From assembly GCA_947650285.1 (NCBI GenBank), contig CANTFL010001332.1, positions 248,001 to 312,000 on the forward strand: DNA of 64,000 nt, read 5' to 3'. The notes below the pieces were generated by a model, which made no database searches, was not told where the DNA came from, and was given only the letters and a program-made list of their open reading frames with translations. Source of the stretch: Hyaloperonospora brassicae. Lineage: Eukaryota; Oomycota; Peronosporomycetes; Peronosporales; Peronosporaceae. Below are positions 37,101 through 46,617 of the stretch, in pieces. The number at the start of each line of letters is the position of its first letter. The stretch's first letter is position 1. The translations under genes were made by a program, and so were the position numbers.

Positions 37101-37247
37101 GTCGCGCTGGACGGCAAGGAATGTCTCGTCAAAGGAGCAGTAGCCTACAGCCACAACGTTCGAGCTAGACCCGAGTAGCTGACGAGTGGCTTTTTCCGAG
37201 TACGCGCCAGGGACGCCCTGGTACGCAACTTTGACGACACTGTCCAT
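34107..37247 (-). CDS. trifunctional PDT-ACT / arogenate-prephenate dehydrogenase / class Ib aminotransferase fusion
   Basis: A single intronless 1046-residue frame. Residues 4-182 are prephenate/arogenate dehydratase with GVPGAYSEKA, SHPQALAQC and the catalytic T177-R178-F179. An ACT regulatory domain follows (about 195-305, ESRPWG at 233-238). Residues 346-600 are a plant-type arogenate dehydrogenase, with GFGNFG nucleotide loop (354-359), SSRTDYS typical of NADP-preferring enzymes, and CTHPMFGPESG with His462. Residues 615-1040 are a class Ib aspartate/prephenate aminotransferase with GEPDF, NGAKQ (K716), CNPSNPAGT, DEIYEQLVY and PLP lysine K862. Together the domains could convert prephenate via arogenate to Phe and Tyr in one chain. 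Start is the ATG at 37245-37247: the open frame extends 18 codons upstream only from a TTG, and translation from this ATG begins right at the dehydratase fold. I saw no disabling change. Confidence 0.92.
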   Translation of the reverse strand: MDSVVKVAYQGVPGAYSEKATRQLLGSSSNVVAVGYCSFDETFLAVQRDDADFAVVPIENSLGGSIHANYDLLLKFGLSIVGEYDLRVEHSLLALPGVTKSDIKTVISHPQALAQCAHTIACLGAKPRAEYDTAGSAKMLADNQWTDTAVVASDLAAEYYGLDVLQRNVEDDAGNFTRFLLLSKKADMGLDATASTEFKTSLVFSFVDSNEKGQLYKALSAFSLREIDMAKIESRPWGHTAEQQYHDAVGPTVPFTADFSLSAESVRRKYSYLFYVDLIGHQMDKDIVYALRHLREFCKFVRVLGSYPTKGKLLGDVRKTLEAAGAYRANPITASPAMTPCEQPPTRLNIGIYGFGNFGQFLAKTMVKSHDVRASSRTDYSAVAAQLGCKYYASSTQLEQFFDGLDVLVLGVSILSFEYVLSKIPKQLLENLVVVDVLSVKTHPKQVLLKDLPQNASILCTHPMFGPESGRYSWRGLPMMYEKVRITSGEHNCVMDSFLHIFEMEMCRMLEMTCESHDEYAASSQFLTHLTGRILSVQGVRNTPIDTRGFKNLVRLVDDTCKDSFDLFQGLYKFNPNSELQIQKFHESLDAVTKQLGDDRTTLSLGGEDVPMMEKYPLNPLLSKVAASKTVVIHGMAKQLESEGKQVWSLCVGEPDFAPSQRVLKAGMAALEQGKVKYTDVKGTADLRSLIAQYLETCKGLKCDPLTEILVSNGAKQSVYQALLSITKPGEQVLIPAPYWVSYPEMVKLTGGEPIILHTKLSENYLIDPVKLEEELTANARVKSLMLCNPSNPAGTMHSPAQLESIAAVLRKPQFRHILVIADEIYEQLVYQDEGEAKREHQSFATLPDMYGRTLTVNGFSKSHAMPGLRIGYLAAPKYFVQVCTKLQGQLTSCANSVGQAAAVEAMAFEMECVSQKKERMTETLAIMDEKRKYVVQRLRAIPQLTFAYPTSAFYVFMDLASIFEGKQGTTADKSEVVKDADDFCEYLLRHFHVALVPGSAFGVKNGLRLSYASSMETIKHAMDGLEQSLGALTFASIAKSDYSVA

Positions 37248-37315
37248 GGTGTGGGAGGGGTGTCTTCCTGCTAATAGAGGTCGCAATAGATGTGGTAGCA
37301 AAGCCGTTTAGTAGC

Positions 37316-37463
<148 letters not shown>

Positions 37464-37790
37464 TGAGCCCTAGCAGCAGTAGTAAATGAGTAGTCGTAGT
37501 AACAATTGAAATTGTAGTAATAGTGCTAAATTTGTTGTTGTAGCTTTACTACTAGTCGTAGCAGCAAATGTATCTGTAGTAGCTAAGCTTTTTAGTAGAA
37601 GTACTGATACAAGTAGTTCAGCTTGAAGTAGTTCAGCTTGAAGTAGTAGTAGTGGTGTAGTAGTAGTTGTTGTAGTAGTAGCAACTGATTTTGTAATAAC
37701 TAAGCATTTTAGTAGTACTAGTGCTTGCACAAGTAGTAGCAGTTGGACATTCGACTTGTAGTAGCAGTTGGACATTCGATGTTATCATCT
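37464..37790. repeat. degenerate AGT/TAG repeats and a 25-bp tandem duplication
   Basis: Interrupted TAG/AGT runs continue to about 37740, so the perfect tract is the young part of a longer decayed repeat. At 37733-37754 and 37758-37779 the sequence GTAGTAGCAGTTGGACATTC is repeated with a 25-bp period. Confidence 0.75.
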
Positions 37791-37794
37791 ATTA

Positions 37795-37908
37795 GGAGCA
37801 AGATGCGAGACCAACCGGCTACATTAGGCCACGAGTATCCGAACGTCTGATGGGAGCGAGACGCGAGACCAATCGGCTACATATAGCCGAGAGCATCTGA
37901 GCGTCTGT
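37795..37908. repeat. two-copy 58-bp tandem repeat
   Basis: GGAGCAAGATGCGAGACCAA... at 37795 and GGAGCGAGACGCGAGACCAA... at 37853 align over about 57 bases with around ten substitutions. No coding role is seen. Confidence 0.6.
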
Positions 37909-40900
37909 GACGTCGAGCTCTCGTGCCTCGTCACAGCATGCGAGATTACTGCTCGATGCTGTTGCGATCAAATGTTATCGCTGTCTCGAGAATGATATTC
38001 CAAGTCCCTCCAAGCCCTGGAGAGGTGTACTTCATACCATCTGATCGACGAGACCCAACATGGTCTCGAGCTGGTAATCCACTTGACAGAGCATTGATTG
38101 CATCGACAGCCCAGCCAACACGAACATTATACTGCTTCGTTGTTCGAGGCACTGGACGAACAAACTCATAAGAGCCCTCAGTCCGAGTACGAAACAGCCC
38201 CATAAAATGGCCACCACGATGCAACTACTGGTTGATGCGTTGTGGTGCCCACGAGAACACCTGCGAAATCGATCTTGCTGACTCGCGTCTTCGTCACGGA
38301 TATTGCGCTCTCCTTTTCGTGATATAGTGAATCGAATCGCGACAACAACGAGTCTGGTCTCCATACCTGCTACTTTGAAGTAACTACCACTGCCGCTGGA
38401 AGATACGTAAAAATCACTCACAGAGCCTCAGTACATGACTTTGTGCACAAACCTAGCCCACAGAAAGCGTTTACGGAAGTCTACATCTACAAGCCGATAC
38501 TGCAGCGGTCGTTACTGTTACAATCTCGCCCCGCTAGAGGCACGAACTGCCCGTCGAGCATACAAAATGCGCCATCATGCCAGAAGTATGAACACGTAGT
38601 TGAGCACAACGCGATGTCAACAATAGCGAGCATCACGCTTAGCTTAGTCTTGCCATTCGAGCAACGGTTGTCACCAGAGCGGCGTTGAACGATATCGACT
38701 GGGCTCACCTCGCGATATCACACAACGATGTCAAAGCTCTGCTTCCCTTAATTGCAAGGAACTTGCAATAATTGCTTCCGGGTGCTGAGTCCTGGAGAGT
38801 TGATGCACAACAAGCATGACATTGATCAGTGGTGCACGCACGGGTCAACATGTCGTTCTATCACTTTTCACAAGGGTGACCCTACGTTCTGCTTCCACCA
38901 TTGTCGAGTACTTGCAAGTACTCGACCTGCAGATTGCATGGATGAGAAACAGCTGTGACCCCGCTCGTGCGAAAGATTGTATCATTGCGAAAACGTTCAC
39001 GGCATGGCTAGTGGTGGGCACAACCCTGACAGCTTGAGTGTATACAATACTCACATTCTTGGCTGCAGCTTTGCAACTCCAGTGACGAGATCCGATTCGA
39101 GCTACTACGAGTTTCCTGGTATTCGCCCAATCTCACGGTTTGTGGTAGGCGTTATTGCGTCGTCCTTGCGTCTAATCCATGAGCAGTGTTTTTGACCACA
39201 ACAACGAGCAGCGTCGATTGTTGTACCGATATCAACTATTTTTTCTTATCGTGTGGACAGGAGGACAAAAGGTTAGACAAAAACTTGTAGATGACATAGC
39301 GTCTGCAAGATAGCGAGAATATAAACCTACAGATTACATTTCGGCGCTCGGGCATGCACACTCGGCGATAAGATGCATCTCGTACTCGTCTACATCCACG
39401 AGCTCACCGTAGAAGTGTTTGTATTCACATGACGTCGCTTCTTCAGCGAGCTACGCATCCTCTTGCCTCTAGAATTCGTTGGACTATTGTGAGCACTTTG
39501 CATGTCTAACGAAAGGTCTCGCAAAGCATCGCGACCGCGATGGTGCTCCACAAGTCGTTTTGATAAACTGCTTGCTACACGGCTTATGATTTCGTGTTGT
39601 AATGCGCAACAATGATCGTAACTTCTTTGTGCTCACGGTAATCAGGGCACGAGTACTTTGTAACAAATATTGTAGCGTCGATGATGAAGATGCGGGGACG
39701 TTCTGGCTGGACTGGAACTCAGTCTGTTCCTGTCCTCGCTGAGACTATTGCCCATACTACCGCTTGTACTTATCACAAGCAATGTACACGTGCTTTCTCA
39801 CTTTCCACCATTATGACGCTATCGTTACGGTGGCGGGATCAAGAGAACCTGAAGATGTGTACGTGGCGAAAGGCATTTCCGTGAATTAGCCAAGGTGGCA
39901 AGCATTACGCAATTTACGGGCACTGGGGATGGTATAATCGTTGCATACAACGTAGCTGCACATCATGCTTTCGTTACCTATCATATCCGGTCGCGTCACA
40001 CACTATCCGTCCGTCCATGTCTTACCAAAGCTGCAGAACCATACAAACGAAGTCTCATGACTGCCGTCGCTGGATGACGAAACATCGACAGATCCGAAGT
40101 TCTAGACTTGTACTGGTTATTTGTCCTGACTTGGGCCCTTCAATTCGAATCGGGTCCCTCGAAGACTTTGGGGAACAACACTTATCCGAAGATCTGCCTG
40201 AACGATTCTTGTCAGCTGCAACCATGCTGCTGCTTTGCAAAGTGGCGCCTCACAATATCACCAAAGGTTTCCAACATGGAAGGTGCTTGCTAAGGTATGC
40301 GTTGTATGGTAGTTGTACAATGCACCACAAGTGTTCGCCGGAGTATTCCGCATAAGCTTGTCGGGCCGTCAAAATTCTGGCTTAGCTGATTGAATGCCAA
40401 GTGTAGTAGTACCAGTTTGTCTGTTGCAACGTGCGAAGTTGTTCACTAAAGCGCTGTGATACAACTTGAATGATAGATTCTTCTTGTTTTCAATATTTGT
40501 TCTTATTTTGGAAAATTGCAGTACAGTGCTAGCTGCAACATACTCATGTAGATGCGGTTCGGACAAAAGAGTCCCAACTCAGCTTTCAAGACGTAGCCGC
40601 TTGACAGCACGGCAATTGATTTGACTTGCGTGTGTAGGTCACGACACTCAAAGCTCTTCTAACTACTTGCCTGTCAATCGTTTTACGTCACTTTCAATAC
40701 CTGCTACACACTAAAGCTGTGTCATATAAATATATGAGTGAGCACGTGGCGGACAAGAAATGGGAGGCCGACACTACAAGTGTTACACGAAACCTGCGTC
40801 AATTCTCCCACACAACAATACGGTTATTGCTGTGATTATATGGCCAATTCATGCGAAATGTCGAAAGCTGCATGGACTATTGATCTTCAGTTGAGGCCTT

Positions 40901-41639
40901 TGGTTCTAGCCACGCAGCCACTTGAATCATTCTATCTTGACCATAAGAATAAAGAGGAGTCTGGAATTATGCATGGATCCTCACCATTCAATATGCATCC
41001 AGTCTTATTCGGTCCACACACGTCGCTTGTAGTCGTACCATGCATAAACAAGTAAAGCGCGCTAACAAGCTAGCAAATGATGTTCGACAAACAGCGAGTT
41101 TTTTGTATGACAGTACTGCTCTGCCTATATTGATGGCCATAGGTTTCATTACAGGTGTGACATCATTGGCCAGGAAAAATCATATCCATCCAAAGTCAGT
41201 CACGAATAAGTGCTGATCCTCGTGCCGTACACGGTGTGACAGGCCCTAGAGGTAATGAGGTCGATCTTTTTCAAAGTACAGTATTACCGTCAATGATGAC
41301 GACTGACACCGCAATTAGCAAAAGCAACAATGGTTGAGCTTCTAGCAGACCGCTCTTATCTTCTGTACTATGGAAGGGGTAGATACAGCTATATGTCGCT
41401 CGATCGTGCATGCATATCCAAACATGATGACGAGGGCGAACACGATGGAGGAACGTGGATGCGCTGTACGACCAGCGCTATACGTATTAAAGTTGCAGCA
41501 AGCCGACCGATCCGATAGAATGCCGCTCTCTTTGCAATTACTTAACAGAACAACACCCAATTACACACATCCTGGACATTTCTTCACATTGGGTACATTC
41601 CGCAACTCAAATCATTCAACTAAACTGCTAGCCGTTTCA
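37909..41639. other. 3.7-kb stretch without a supported gene
   Basis: Many short frames occur (for example minus 37946-38224, plus 38752-38958, plus 40738-41055 and plus 41370-41744) with protein-like but unrecognised composition. None carries a motif I can name or a splice pattern that joins them. It is probably decayed repeat or gene-fragment DNA. It ends where the left arm of the inverted duplication begins. Confidence 0.4.
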
Positions 41640-42612
41640 AGCCACATGCGTTGCATCGTTAGAAGGTGGTACGAAGTACGATGTGCGAAGGTGCTGTTGA
41701 TCCGCTCGATAGCGTGCGCTTTTCCACTTGACAGTGCGCATTAGTACGCAGTATCGACTGGATATTGTGTGTGCAACCGGAAAGCTTTTGTCCCAGCCGA
41801 CTTCAGCACGTAGTCTTGTCCTGACGGATACGCTGACCCGACAACTGGCACAAGACGCGTCTGAAAACACGGTAGGCGCAGCTGTGAGACCGCCGTCGAG
41901 CCAGATTTCGTCGAGGTGGAACCAACCAAGAAAGCAAGCAGCGTTCAGAAGGTTGCGCAACCAAGTTGTGTGCACGTTATTTCGTCATTTGCAGATCCGC
42001 TCGACGTACCACCATGTGCCACTCGACCTTTTCTCTGGCGCATGCATCAAAAGGCACGCGAAAGGGATGAATCCATGCGGAGACAGTACGTCGTGACATA
42101 GTATCTACACGGCCCCGCACCATCTGCCAAAGGCTCGTTTCCCACACCATTTGCCCGGAGGCTCATGACCTTCGGATAAAATATAAGAGCACGATGCGGA
42201 TATTTGTCGACCACCTCATTTGCTGCATCGGAACCCAAGTCGTCCGTCCGATCGTGCGAGTATCCGATGAACTGGACATGCATGGCAATGCAACCTATAC
42301 GTGTCCATCTTCCAACAACCAATCGCACCTCTCCGGTCGTCCCAAGCAAGATCTTGACGCGGAAGCGAAGAGCGCGCCGATTCTTGCCACAACCACGAAG
42401 TCCGAGACGCATCAAAAGAATCCGGAGACTCGTCAAAAGTCCAGCGGGGTACCTTGGCAAGTGGTTCGAGAATACTTGAAGACGCATCGCAAACACGCTT
42501 GGATGGCAGGCAGATCGTACGTGTTCTATCTTTCAGCGTATCTTGCCACCGCTTCCTTCTCAGCAATGGGCAGAGACGACAGGTTTGCGTCCAGCGTAAT
42601 GATGACGAACTA
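41640..42612 (-). repeat. single left-arm copy of the 988-bp unit
   Basis: Inverted counterpart of 60229-61200. It is the only copy on this side; the sequence outside 41640 is unrelated. Compared with the right-hand units it differs mostly in 41700-41870. Its plus-strand frame 42194-42613 (139 codons, QVVREYLKTHRKHAWMAGRS) is the counterpart of minus frames in each right-hand unit. Confidence 0.85.
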
Positions 42613-42666
42613 AGGTTGGCCGATCATGATTTTCTTGCTATGGTGAGAAGAGCGCGGTTGTAAACG

Positions 42667-43190
42667 CTACTTCACGATACGAGCAAAGATCATTTCAAAT
42701 AGACGAAGCAGCTTGTATTCGTCGAGCAATGCCACTTGCATCGGTCCCGAATACCGCGAATCTACGTTTATTCCTTTCCCCAAGGTTAAACCAGGCAAAG
42801 TTATGGTTGATTTTGTCACATTATACTGGAGAGGCAACGTTATGGACTGTCTGCAGGCGGTTTCCAGAACGTCGTTACCTACTGTGGCGCTGAAACTTCG
42901 CATGTGTTCGAGCTTCGTCACGCAGGTAGATGCATGTTATGCCTGCTGGATGTATGGGTTGTGAAATTGCGGATGACGCTAGAGAAAAAAATGAGGTTAT
43001 CCACCACGCAACCAATCGATCGCTTGATCGCGGCAGCCGGGACGTCTTCGCTTTGTTGACGACCGACGAACTGGTCGTCGTCCGACGCCGGACTTGTGGC
43101 CTGCTTGTCCACGCATTTGTAACGCTGTTTCACCCCAAGCACCTTGTCCATCCACGCGAGTGCTGCAACTTGTGCTCGTCTCATGCTCAT
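42667..43190 (-). other. possible divergent gene fragment upstream of the left PDT-AAT gene
   Basis: Two minus-strand frames, one starting MDKVLGVKQRYKCVDKQ near 43150 and one at 42667-42921 (ending YKLLRLFEMIFARIVK), have protein-like composition and lie head-to-head with the PDT-AAT gene. They are in different frames, and no convincing intron joins them. The opposite strand is also open here. The family is unknown. The same sequence recurs at 59650-60174 on the plus strand. Confidence 0.15.
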
Positions 43191-43202
43191 TTTCATTTTC
43201 GT
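43186..43202 (+). promoter_or_regulatory. oomycete-type Inr + FPR core promoter
   Basis: CTCATTTT (43186-43193) fits the oomycete initiator YTCANTYY exactly. It is followed at once by CATTTTCGT (43194-43202), one mismatch from the flanking element CAWTTTNYY. Transcription would start near 43189, about 60 nt before the ATG at 43249. This rules out the upstream ATG at 43183, which would fall outside the mRNA. Confidence 0.65.
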
Positions 43203-43248
43203 TGCGTCTGCAGCAAGTAACTTCAACGTCAATCGCCAACTCACAATT

Positions 43249-45282
43249 ATGGGAGCAGAACTGAAGATTGCGTACGCAGGCGGCAGAGTCGGGCGAGTCG
43301 CGCGCCACTTCGAGGACCAAACGGCTTCGGGTGTCGTCTACAAGTGCGCTGAGGACGCGTGCATTGCCGTCAAGAACGAAGAGGTCGACCTCGCCGTGGT
43401 TCCCATCGAGACGTCCACGCTCGGCACCATCCACATGAATTACGACTTGCTGCTCAAGCACAACCTGTATGTGATTGCCGAGTACGACCTGCCGAAGGCG
43501 GGATTGGCTTCGGTGCAAGGGGTCGACATTGCCTCGTATACGCAGTTCCTGCTGCTTTCCAAGAGAGGGGACTTGGCGTGGAACGCGAAGAGTGACAACG
43601 GCAATTTCAAGACGTCTGTCGTGTTTGGGTTCAAGAACAGCTCGACCAAGGGCATGCTGAACCGTGCGCTCGAGGTCTTCCTACGGTACGAACTTGAGCT
43701 GATTAAAATCGACAGTCGTCCATGGGCCGGCCAGGCCCCCCAGCCGTATCGCAGTGAGATAGTCGCGGACTCGTGCAAATACAAGTACCTCTTCTACGTG
43801 GATTTACAGGGCCATCTCACGGGTGCAAACATGGCGGCTGCGATTTGGCGGCTGAAAGAAATCTGCTCGTTCGTGCGCATCCTGGGGTCCTACGGGACGT
43901 CGCGGGGTGAGAAGGCCATAAAGGTGGCGGGACTGTCGCTTGGGAGCACCCGCATTGGGACTGGCACCATTCGCACCATGGACACCAAGTACCCGTTGAA
44001 CCCTGTGTTCCAGAAGGTGACGGTTGCCAAGACAATGTTGATCCATGGCCAGACCAAGCAGATGGAGGCCGATGGAAAGAAGGTGTGGTCGCTATGCGTG
44101 GGTGAGCCTGACAATAATCCGCATGAGCACGTGCTAGCTGCTGGTGCCAAGGCCTTGATCGAGGGCAACGTCAAGTACTCGCACATGAAAGGTCTCGTGG
44201 AGCTTCGCGGTCTCATCTCGACGTACTTAGAGAAGGCCAAGGGTCTGAAGTATGATCCGGCCACGGAGGTGCTGGTATCGAACGGCGCGCAGCAGTCGGT
44301 GTTTCAGGCTCTGTATACCGTTTGCCTACCCGGTCAAAAGGTGATCATCCCGACACCGTACTGGATTAATTACCCGGAGATCGTTAAGCTAGTGTACGCA
44401 GAACCCATTCCGTTACGCACGCTGCTCGAGGATGACTATTTGATCAACCCGGCAGAGCTGGAAAAGACGCTGATGGCGCACCCGGATACCAAGGCCATCA
44501 TCCTATGCAACCCAAGCAACCCGTCGGGCACGTTGCACGGCCCGGATCATTTGGAGAGAATCGCGGCCGTATTGCGCAAGCCTCAGTTCCGTCATATCGT
44601 CGTGGTGTCGGACGAGATCTACGAGCAGTTGTTGTACCAAGACGAAGGCGTGCCAGAGCGAAAACACGTGAGCTTTGCCGCTCTGCCGGGTATGTACGAG
44701 AGGACGCTGTTGGTGAACGGGTTCTCAAAGGCGCATGCCATGACCGGCTTACGTGTCGGCTACCTCGCGGCACCCAAGCATTATATCGATCCTTGTACAC
44801 TGCTGCAGGCCCAGCTGACGTCGTGCCCAAATACTGTAGGCCAGGTGGCTGCTGTCGAGGCACTCAAAAAGGAGCTGGAGTGTATGGGGAAGGGTGAGCG
44901 TCGCATTGCAGCGGTGATGAAGAATCTGGATGTGAAGCGCCACTACATCGTCAAGCGACTGACTGCCATGCCCAACGTGCGCTTCGCCTACCCGACATCA
45001 GCGTTCTATGTGTTCTTGGACTTGTCGTCTTACTTCCAGGGCAAGAAGGTCGTCATTGCGAACGAGCGTGTGTCCCTGGCGAGCGTCGATGACTTCTGTG
45101 CGCACTTGTTGCAACATTCGCATATTGCCGTTGTGCCTGGTTCGGAGTTTGGCGACGAGTTTGGCATGCGCATTTCATACGCGAGCTCGATGGAAGCGAT
45201 CGAACATGCAATGGACGGAATGGAGCAGTTGCTCAAGTCGTTGACTTTTGTCAGCAGTGGAAGTGATCCATCGATGCCATGA
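43249..45282 (+). CDS. shortened PDT-ACT-aminotransferase fusion, left copy (dehydratase head degenerate)
   Basis: 677 residues, no intron. It is a paralogue of the fusion at 34107-37247 lacking the dehydrogenase. Residues 1-105 are a collapsed dehydratase: the GVPGAYSE loop reads GGRVGRVARH, about 85 residues including the SHPQAL block are missing between EYDL and SYTQF, and the catalytic TRF is TQF (98-100). The ACT domain persists (about 118-215, DSRPWA). Residues 248-670 are the class Ib aminotransferase with GEPD, CNPSNPSGT, DEIYEQLLY, PLP lysine K494 and RISYASS, but NGAQQ (Q348) replaces the NGAKQ lysine used for prephenate specificity in plant enzymes. The start is placed at the ATG aligned with the paralogue and 60 nt downstream of the Inr. 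Probably an aminotransferase of altered specificity with an ACT sensor; the dehydratase should be inactive. Confidence 0.85.
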   Translation: MGAELKIAYAGGRVGRVARHFEDQTASGVVYKCAEDACIAVKNEEVDLAVVPIETSTLGTIHMNYDLLLKHNLYVIAEYDLPKAGLASVQGVDIASYTQFLLLSKRGDLAWNAKSDNGNFKTSVVFGFKNSSTKGMLNRALEVFLRYELELIKIDSRPWAGQAPQPYRSEIVADSCKYKYLFYVDLQGHLTGANMAAAIWRLKEICSFVRILGSYGTSRGEKAIKVAGLSLGSTRIGTGTIRTMDTKYPLNPVFQKVTVAKTMLIHGQTKQMEADGKKVWSLCVGEPDNNPHEHVLAAGAKALIEGNVKYSHMKGLVELRGLISTYLEKAKGLKYDPATEVLVSNGAQQSVFQALYTVCLPGQKVIIPTPYWINYPEIVKLVYAEPIPLRTLLEDDYLINPAELEKTLMAHPDTKAIILCNPSNPSGTLHGPDHLERIAAVLRKPQFRHIVVVSDEIYEQLLYQDEGVPERKHVSFAALPGMYERTLLVNGFSKAHAMTGLRVGYLAAPKHYIDPCTLLQAQLTSCPNTVGQVAAVEALKKELECMGKGERRIAAVMKNLDVKRHYIVKRLTAMPNVRFAYPTSAFYVFLDLSSYFQGKKVVIANERVSLASVDDFCAHLLQHSHIAVVPGSEFGDEFGMRISYASSMEAIEHAMDGMEQLLKSLTFVSSGSDPSMP

Positions 45283-45883
45283 ATCACATGCAGCTGATCC
45301 TTCGCTCGTTGTCAACGGTCGCATGTATTCATTCTTCAGAGCTAGTGCATCACATCTATTGTATTCAGATAAAAAATATATGGCAATTTGGGCCGGTCGT
45401 CCGCTGAAGTTTTTATCGGATGAAGGAGGGTAATTTGGTTGTTGGACATTTTCTTCCAAGTACAGCCCATGCGGAAATCATTGGGTAAAAATGCTTAACA
45501 GCCATTCTTTTACTGAAGTAAACAACACTTCCCCAGTCAGCTATTGTTAACATGAGACACCGCTAGTGCACGATATGTTAACATGGATCGTCTTCTGATG
45601 TAATAGATATATCTAACTTGTGGGAAGAAATGCACATTGGTGTGTAGTAAAGAATCCAGTGAGGTTTGATGTAACTGATAGCGTCCTTTCGTGCTTGCAG
45701 ACAAAGGCCCTGTAGAACAAATCGCTTCGATGGTTGCATTTCAAGTCACGCTTTCTTACAACCGATCAACGGCCGCAGCAGTCTACCCTGCAGCGGACTC
45801 ATGTTGTGTTCATAGATGGCGAACAGGTAAGCCAAACTCGTCCTAGATAATGGAAACTATTTCCACTGGGAGTTTACATGTGA
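45283..45883. other. downstream region with decayed copia LTR end
   Basis: 3' flank of the PDT-AAT gene. TGTTAACA occurs twice, at 45545-45552 and 45576-45583. This resembles the hairpin at the start of copia LTRs and would be the 5' LTR of the copia element whose gag begins at 45884. No complete LTR can be delimited. The mirror copy lies at 56958-57558. Confidence 0.4.
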
Positions 45884-46503
45884 ATGACACTTTCCCGATG
45901 GGGGCTACTTTCGCATAAAGGGGTCGTCAATCCTGAGAACGAGAGACCGGAAGAGTGGTTCACCGACGATGCAAATGCAGTCGGAATAATTGCTCAAAGG
46001 CGGGAGATACAACATCAATCCAAGATATGGCCTGCGACAAGAGCTATGCACGTGTGGGGGACGCTGCAGGAGCTCTACAACCAACTCATGCTTCACAACC
46101 TGATCGTGATGACCAAACAACTCCGTGAGTTGAAGATGTAGACCGTATCGAAAATGAAGAAGAAAATCGATGCGTTTGAAGAGCCAGTCGCCGGACTTCA
46201 CGGTCTAGGTAATCCTTTGGACGAGTCAAGGCAGTCAGTGATCCTGGTGAGCAGTCTTTGGGCGGAATATTAGCTCGTCTCTTCGATGATGAAAGTGAGA
46301 TAGGCGTGACGCTGATCGAGGCAGTGAATAATTTCCTAAAGATTCGGAGCGGATCAAGAAGAAGGAAAGAGCAACAGCAAAAGCGTTTCCGGCAGCCGAA
46401 AACGCTGCACAGCTTACTACCGGCTACAGGGACAGCGCATCTGGATTGGTCTAAGAAGAGCGGGAATTTCACATGCATGTGTGTCTCGCTTGACCCTTAC
46501 TGA
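45884..46503 (+). pseudogene. copia gag remnant, left arm
   Basis: First piece (45884-46141): EEWFTDDANAVGIIAQRREI followed by TRAMHVWGTLQELYNQLMLH and a KQLRELKM end, which is the copia gag pattern of a conserved W, a TA..W..L helix and a QL..LKM ending. After a stop, more gag follows (DESRQSVILVSSL, then 46258-46503, basic). At least two stops or frameshifts break it. It is identical in the right arm, so the decay predates the duplication. Confidence 0.7.
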
Positions 46504-46617
46504 TGACATAAAGCGAACTGTCCTAGAAAAAGCGCTTACAAGAATGTAGATGTGCGTTTGCACTAAACGAGGATCGCTTCACCGGATGGCTGATATATAG
46601 CCGTTCGATATTGCATG

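Noticed and set aside
37248..37301. 18-codon N-terminal extension of the trifunctional fusion
   Set aside because: It opens only with TTG. The ATG at 37245-37247 is the first ATG and lies immediately before the dehydratase fold.
43183..43248. N-terminal signal peptide on the PDT-AAT protein
   Set aside because: The bases encoding it form an Inr + FPR core promoter, and the paralogue starts at the residue aligned with the ATG at 43249.
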